Positions 61,198-64,000 of a DNA stretch of 64,000 bases are shown here, one piece after another. The position numbers were made by a program, and so were the translations under genes. The number at the start of each line of letters is the position of its first letter. The first letter of the stretch is position 1. Source of the DNA: JAFAGO01 sp031987605 (GTDB lineage: Bacteria > Bacteroidota > Bacteroidia > Flavobacteriales > Weeksellaceae); the NCBI GenBank assembly GCA_031987605.1, contig DALZZF010000004.1, positions 62,001 to 126,000 of the forward strand, in the 5' to 3' direction. The notes beneath the pieces are model-generated. The model was not told where the DNA came from and made no database searches. It was given only the letters and a program-made list of their open reading frames with translations.

Positions 61198-62706
61198 TTA
61201 CGCGTTTTCTGCAAGCAATTTTTCACCCGCTTCAATCGCTTCTTCGATGGTTCCTTTCAAGTTGAATGCTGCTTCAGGGAAGCGATCCAGTTCACCATCA
61301 ATAATCATGTTAAACCCTTTAATGGTATCTTTAATATCCACCAATGATCCAGGAATACCGGTAAATTGTTCTGCAACGTGGAAAGGCTGAGAAAGGAATC
61401 TCTGTACTTTTCTTGCACGGTACACAACCAATTTATCTTCTTCGGAAAGTTCTTCCATACCTAAGATTGCGATAATATCCTGAAGTGCTTTGTAACGCTG
61501 AAGAATTTCTTTTACTCTTTGAGCAGTATCGTAATGTTCGTTTCCTAAAATTTCAGGAGTCAAAATTCTGGATGTTGAAGCCAATGGATCAACCGCCGGA
61601 TAAATACCCAACGAAGCAATTTTTCTGTCCAATACTGTTGTGGCATCAAGGTGGGCAAATGTTGTTGCCGGAGCCGGATCCGTTAAGTCATCCGCAGGAA
61701 CATAAATCGCCTGTACGGAAGTAATGGAACCGTTTTTAGTCGAAGTAATTCTTTCCTGCATCGCCCCCATTTCAGAAGCCAATGTTGGCTGGTATCCTAC
61801 TGCTGAAGGCATACGACCAAGAAGTGCAGATACCTCAGAACCTGCCTGTGTAAAACGGAAAATATTATCTACGAAAAACAACACATCTCTTCCCTGCCCT
61901 TGTCCGTCTCCATCTCTGTAAAACTCAGCCAATGTAAGTCCGGAAAGTGCTACACGAGCTCTTGCTCCCGGAGGTTCGTTCATCTGTCCGAATACGAAAG
62001 CTGCTTTGGATTCTTTCATTAAATCGGTATCCACTTTGGAAAGATCCCAACCGCCTTCTTCCATAGAATGCATGAAAGCATCACCGTATTTAATAATTCC
62101 GGATTCCAACATTTCTCTCAAAAGGTCATTCCCTTCTCTCGTTCTTTCTCCTACACCGGCGAAAACAGAAAGACCACCGTGTCCTTTCGCAATATTGTTA
62201 ATCAATTCCTGAATCAGTACCGTTTTTCCTACTCCTGCTCCACCGAACAAACCAATCTTACCTCCTTTTGCATAAGGTTCAATAAGGTCGATTACTTTAA
62301 TCCCGGTAAATAATACTTCTGCGGAAGTAGAAAGCTGATCGAATTTAGGCGCTTCTCTATGGATGGGCAAACCTCCATCTTTGGATAAATTTGGAAGACC
62401 ATCAATTGCATCTCCAACTACGTTGAAAAGACGACCGTTTACTCCTTCACCAATCGGCATTGTAATCTGTTTTCCCTGTCCTGCAACTTCGTGTCCTCTC
62501 TGAAGACCGTCTGTTGCATCCATTGCGATACATCTTACGGTATCTTCACCAATGTGCTGTTCCACTTCAAGAACAACTTTTTCTCCGTTGGTTTTGATTA
62601 CTTCAAGTGCATCATAGATTTTTGGAAGTTCTTCAACTTCACTGAATACAACGTCGATTACCGGACCGATAATCTGCGAAATTTTTCCTTTTATTTGGTT
62701 TGCCAT
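61198..62706 (-). CDS. atpD: F0F1 ATP synthase subunit beta
   Basis: 502-residue catalytic subunit. Walker A GGAGVGKT (155-162), the catalytic Glu in GERTREGND, Walker B LFFVDNIFRF and the DELSEEDKLVV-type motif (here ELSEEDKLVVYRARK) are present. The start is ATG 62706, MANQIKGKISQIIGPV; the longer open frame upstream contains the promoter. It and atpC form a two-gene unit separated from the rest of the ATP synthase operon, which is a known arrangement in Bacteroidota. Confidence 0.97.
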   Translation of the reverse strand: MANQIKGKISQIIGPVIDVVFSEVEELPKIYDALEVIKTNGEKVVLEVEQHIGEDTVRCIAMDATDGLQRGHEVAGQGKQITMPIGEGVNGRLFNVVGDAIDGLPNLSKDGGLPIHREAPKFDQLSTSAEVLFTGIKVIDLIEPYAKGGKIGLFGGAGVGKTVLIQELINNIAKGHGGLSVFAGVGERTREGNDLLREMLESGIIKYGDAFMHSMEEGGWDLSKVDTDLMKESKAAFVFGQMNEPPGARARVALSGLTLAEFYRDGDGQGQGRDVLFFVDNIFRFTQAGSEVSALLGRMPSAVGYQPTLASEMGAMQERITSTKNGSITSVQAIYVPADDLTDPAPATTFAHLDATTVLDRKIASLGIYPAVDPLASTSRILTPEILGNEHYDTAQRVKEILQRYKALQDIIAILGMEELSEEDKLVVYRARKVQRFLSQPFHVAEQFTGIPGSLVDIKDTIKGFNMIIDGELDRFPEAAFNLKGTIEEAIEAGEKLLAENA

Positions 62707-62726
62707 TGCTAAATTTTTTCGTTGCG

Positions 62727-62756
62727 CAAATATAAGCAATCTTCTTAAAACTGCAA
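62727..62756 (-). promoter_or_regulatory. Consensus promoter of atpD-atpC
   Basis: TTG (62756-62754), 19-nt spacer, TATATTTG (62734-62727), 20 nt before ATG 62706. This is the best match to the Bacteroidota consensus in the window. Confidence 0.75.
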
Positions 62757-62880
62757 CCCGTAAAAGAAGATTTTTATCATATTTTCTTCTCAATTTTTTA
62801 AAGAAATAACGGAAAGAATAAAACTGATTTTCATCTTTTTACAAGATTGTTTTTTTATCTTTATAGGAAAATAATTCACC

Positions 62881-63568
62881 ATGAAAAAAAAAATTACAAC
62901 TTTTCATATTCATCATCATAGGATTTCATTCTTTTGCTCAGCATCCCGATTTGTTGAACACCAATTGGAAAATTGTAAAGATTGTAAATGAAATCGGTCC
63001 CATTCATTATCCGCCACCTGTAATTCAGGAACAAGGGGCAATATTTAGTGAGAATCCACCAAACATGGACATTTCTTTTTTCAATGTGGTTTCGGGAAAT
63101 CTAATTTTTAGCGGTCAGGATTCTTTTTATCTACAGGAAAAAACATGCACTCTTGCCGATTACATGGATGATAATGGTGAGGTAAACGCATTTTTTGATC
63201 AATTATGTAGTTTCTTTTACGCAGACGCAAATTATTATTATTCGATACAGAATGACGGGGTGCAAAAAAATCTGGTCATCGGTAATTCAATTTTTGGAGA
63301 AATTCATTTTAATGCATCTGCTATGAGTACAAACGATACGGAAAACACTTCTTTAACTTTTGCTCCAAATCCTGTAAAAGATTTTTTAACAGTTCAGAAT
63401 TTTAAAGAAATTACCTCCATAAAAATATTTGACATATCCGGAAAGTTAGTTTTTGAACAGGAAAATAAAAGTAAAAAAATCCTTACTGTTGATATGCGAA
63501 ATTTTAAACCCGGAACTTATTTTATCAGATTTAATGATGATAAGGTGCACAAAATCATTAAACAATAA
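62881..63568 (+). pseudogene. T9SS-exported protein with a poly-A frameshift after the start codon
   Basis: ATG 62881 is followed by ten A. With nine A the frame would read MKKK plus a clear signal peptide (FIFFIIIGFHSFAQ) and continue into the 200-residue mature protein (frame of 62951-63568). With ten A the ATG frame ends after about 36 codons. The mature part has no catalytic motif; its C-terminal 80 residues are a T9SS type A sorting domain (TFAPNPVKDFL, IFDISGKLV, FKPGTYFIRF). Slippage, phase variation or a sequencing error in the A-tract are all possible. Confidence 0.8.
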
Positions 63569-63573
63569 TCCGG

Positions 63574-64000
63574 TTATTTTTTGAAAATTACAGGAAGAAT
63601 TTCATTTTTTGTTAAACTGAACTTCCGGATTTCTTCTTCGGAAAAATTTTGAGAGTAGTAATTGATTTCTGTTTCAAAGCCCACACTTTTTAACCGGTCA
63701 AAATAATCCATCCCATACCAGCGCACATGATCGTATTGTCCGAAATGTTTCTGGCGTTCCTTGGGATCGGTTATGCTAAAATCTTCGTACGTTTTTTCCA
63801 AAGAATTCTTCATCGGAACCTGAACAATTCCCCAACCGCCTTTTTTCATGACACGATAGACTTCGGACATGGCTTTTCGGTCATCAACAATATGCTCCAG
63901 AACGTGGTTGCAGATTACCACATCAAAACTTTCGTCTTCAAAAGGCAGATCCAGAATATCTGCTTTTACATCCACAATCGGCGAAAATAAATCTGCGGAA
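63574..64000 (-). CDS. SAM-dependent methyltransferase, class I (5' end beyond window)
   Basis: The frame is open from the right edge to the stop at 63574 (about 142 residues visible). The visible part has the post-I motif (VDVKADILDLPFEDESFDVV), ICNHVLEHI with the His-Glu-Hxx element of the Methyltransf_11 type, and the RVMKKGGWGIVQVP strand. The N-terminal SAM-binding GxG lies outside the window. The substrate is unknown. It is convergent with the T9SS gene, 5 bp apart. Confidence 0.85.
   Translation of the reverse strand, partial: SADLFSPIVDVKADILDLPFEDESFDVVICNHVLEHIVDDRKAMSEVYRVMKKGGWGIVQVPMKNSLEKTYEDFSITDPKERQKHFGQYDHVRWYGMDYFDRLKSVGFETEINYYSQNFSEEEIRKFSLTKNEILPVIFKK

Noticed and set aside
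62881..62991. Independent small protein from ATG 62881
   Set aside because: Its His-rich reading is the out-of-frame translation of the signal peptide caused by the A10 tract.

Overview
The window looks like a chromosomal segment of a flavobacterium (Bacteroidota, class Flavobacteriia), most likely the Chryseobacterium/Kaistella group of the Weeksellaceae. The reasons are: low GC with A/T-rich spacers; recurrent TAnnTTTG -7 boxes, several paired with an upstream TTG; almost no Shine-Dalgarno sequences; Type IX secretion (T9SS) C-terminal sorting domains; SusC/CirA-like TonB-dependent receptors; a single-chain PurL; a DUF2723 membrane protein; and a probable sulfonolipid (capnine) gene pair. 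I see no rRNA, tRNA, CRISPR, prophage or intact insertion sequence. The genus is inferred from general knowledge, not from a search.

Layout. 1-6 kb: purL (its last few codons lie beyond the left edge), purB and a secreted thioredoxin-like protein, all on minus. 6-8.6 kb: a lipid A-type acyltransferase, a family 2 glycosyltransferase and a DEDDh exonuclease on plus. 8.6-13.3 kb: a complete cyanophycin cycle, with cphA divergent from cphB and an isoaspartyl peptidase. 13.4-18.5 kb: an RhlE-type helicase, a T9SS-exported M28 peptidase, cinA and a DUF2807 protein. 18.9-23.2 kb: two tandem M13 metallopeptidase lipoproteins. 23.2-23.75 kb: a hairpin-rich spacer. 23.75-29.8 kb: a minus-strand run, SDR - acyl-CoA ligase - mvaD - VOC protein - DUF1543 - purK. 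29.8-33.7 kb: a phytase lipoprotein coupled to a TonB receptor, with a decayed second phytase 3' end upstream. 34-38.2 kb: aldo/keto reductase, an ECF sigma factor with two small proteins, a DnaJ-domain membrane protein, a 50-aa Cys/Lys-rich protein and a zinc-less sirtuin.

38.4-41 kb holds the least familiar unit: a four-gene operon of unknown soluble protein, unknown 7-TM protein, histidine kinase and LuxR-type regulator, with a recurring palindromic motif at both ends. 41-44.5 kb: a YggS protein, an NtrC-like regulator and a MATE exporter. 44.8-49.4 kb: a T9SS beta-helix adhesin-like protein and a second TonB receptor. 49.5-57.5 kb: a ClC channel interrupted by an assembly gap, kdsA, a DUF1697 protein, and two GT-C-like membrane proteins. 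57.7-60.4 kb: a cysteate/cysteine synthase-like enzyme, an alpha-oxoamine synthase, and a 22-codon ORF with its own promoter and terminator. 60.8-62.7 kb: atpD-atpC on minus. 62.9-64 kb: a T9SS protein with a frameshift in a poly-A tract and a methyltransferase that leaves the right edge.

Three non-coding themes recur: (1) terminators physically fused with the next promoter; (2) 7-nt tandem repeats directly after stop codons, once inside purL; (3) -7 boxes so close to the start codon that very short leaders or leaderless mRNAs are predicted.
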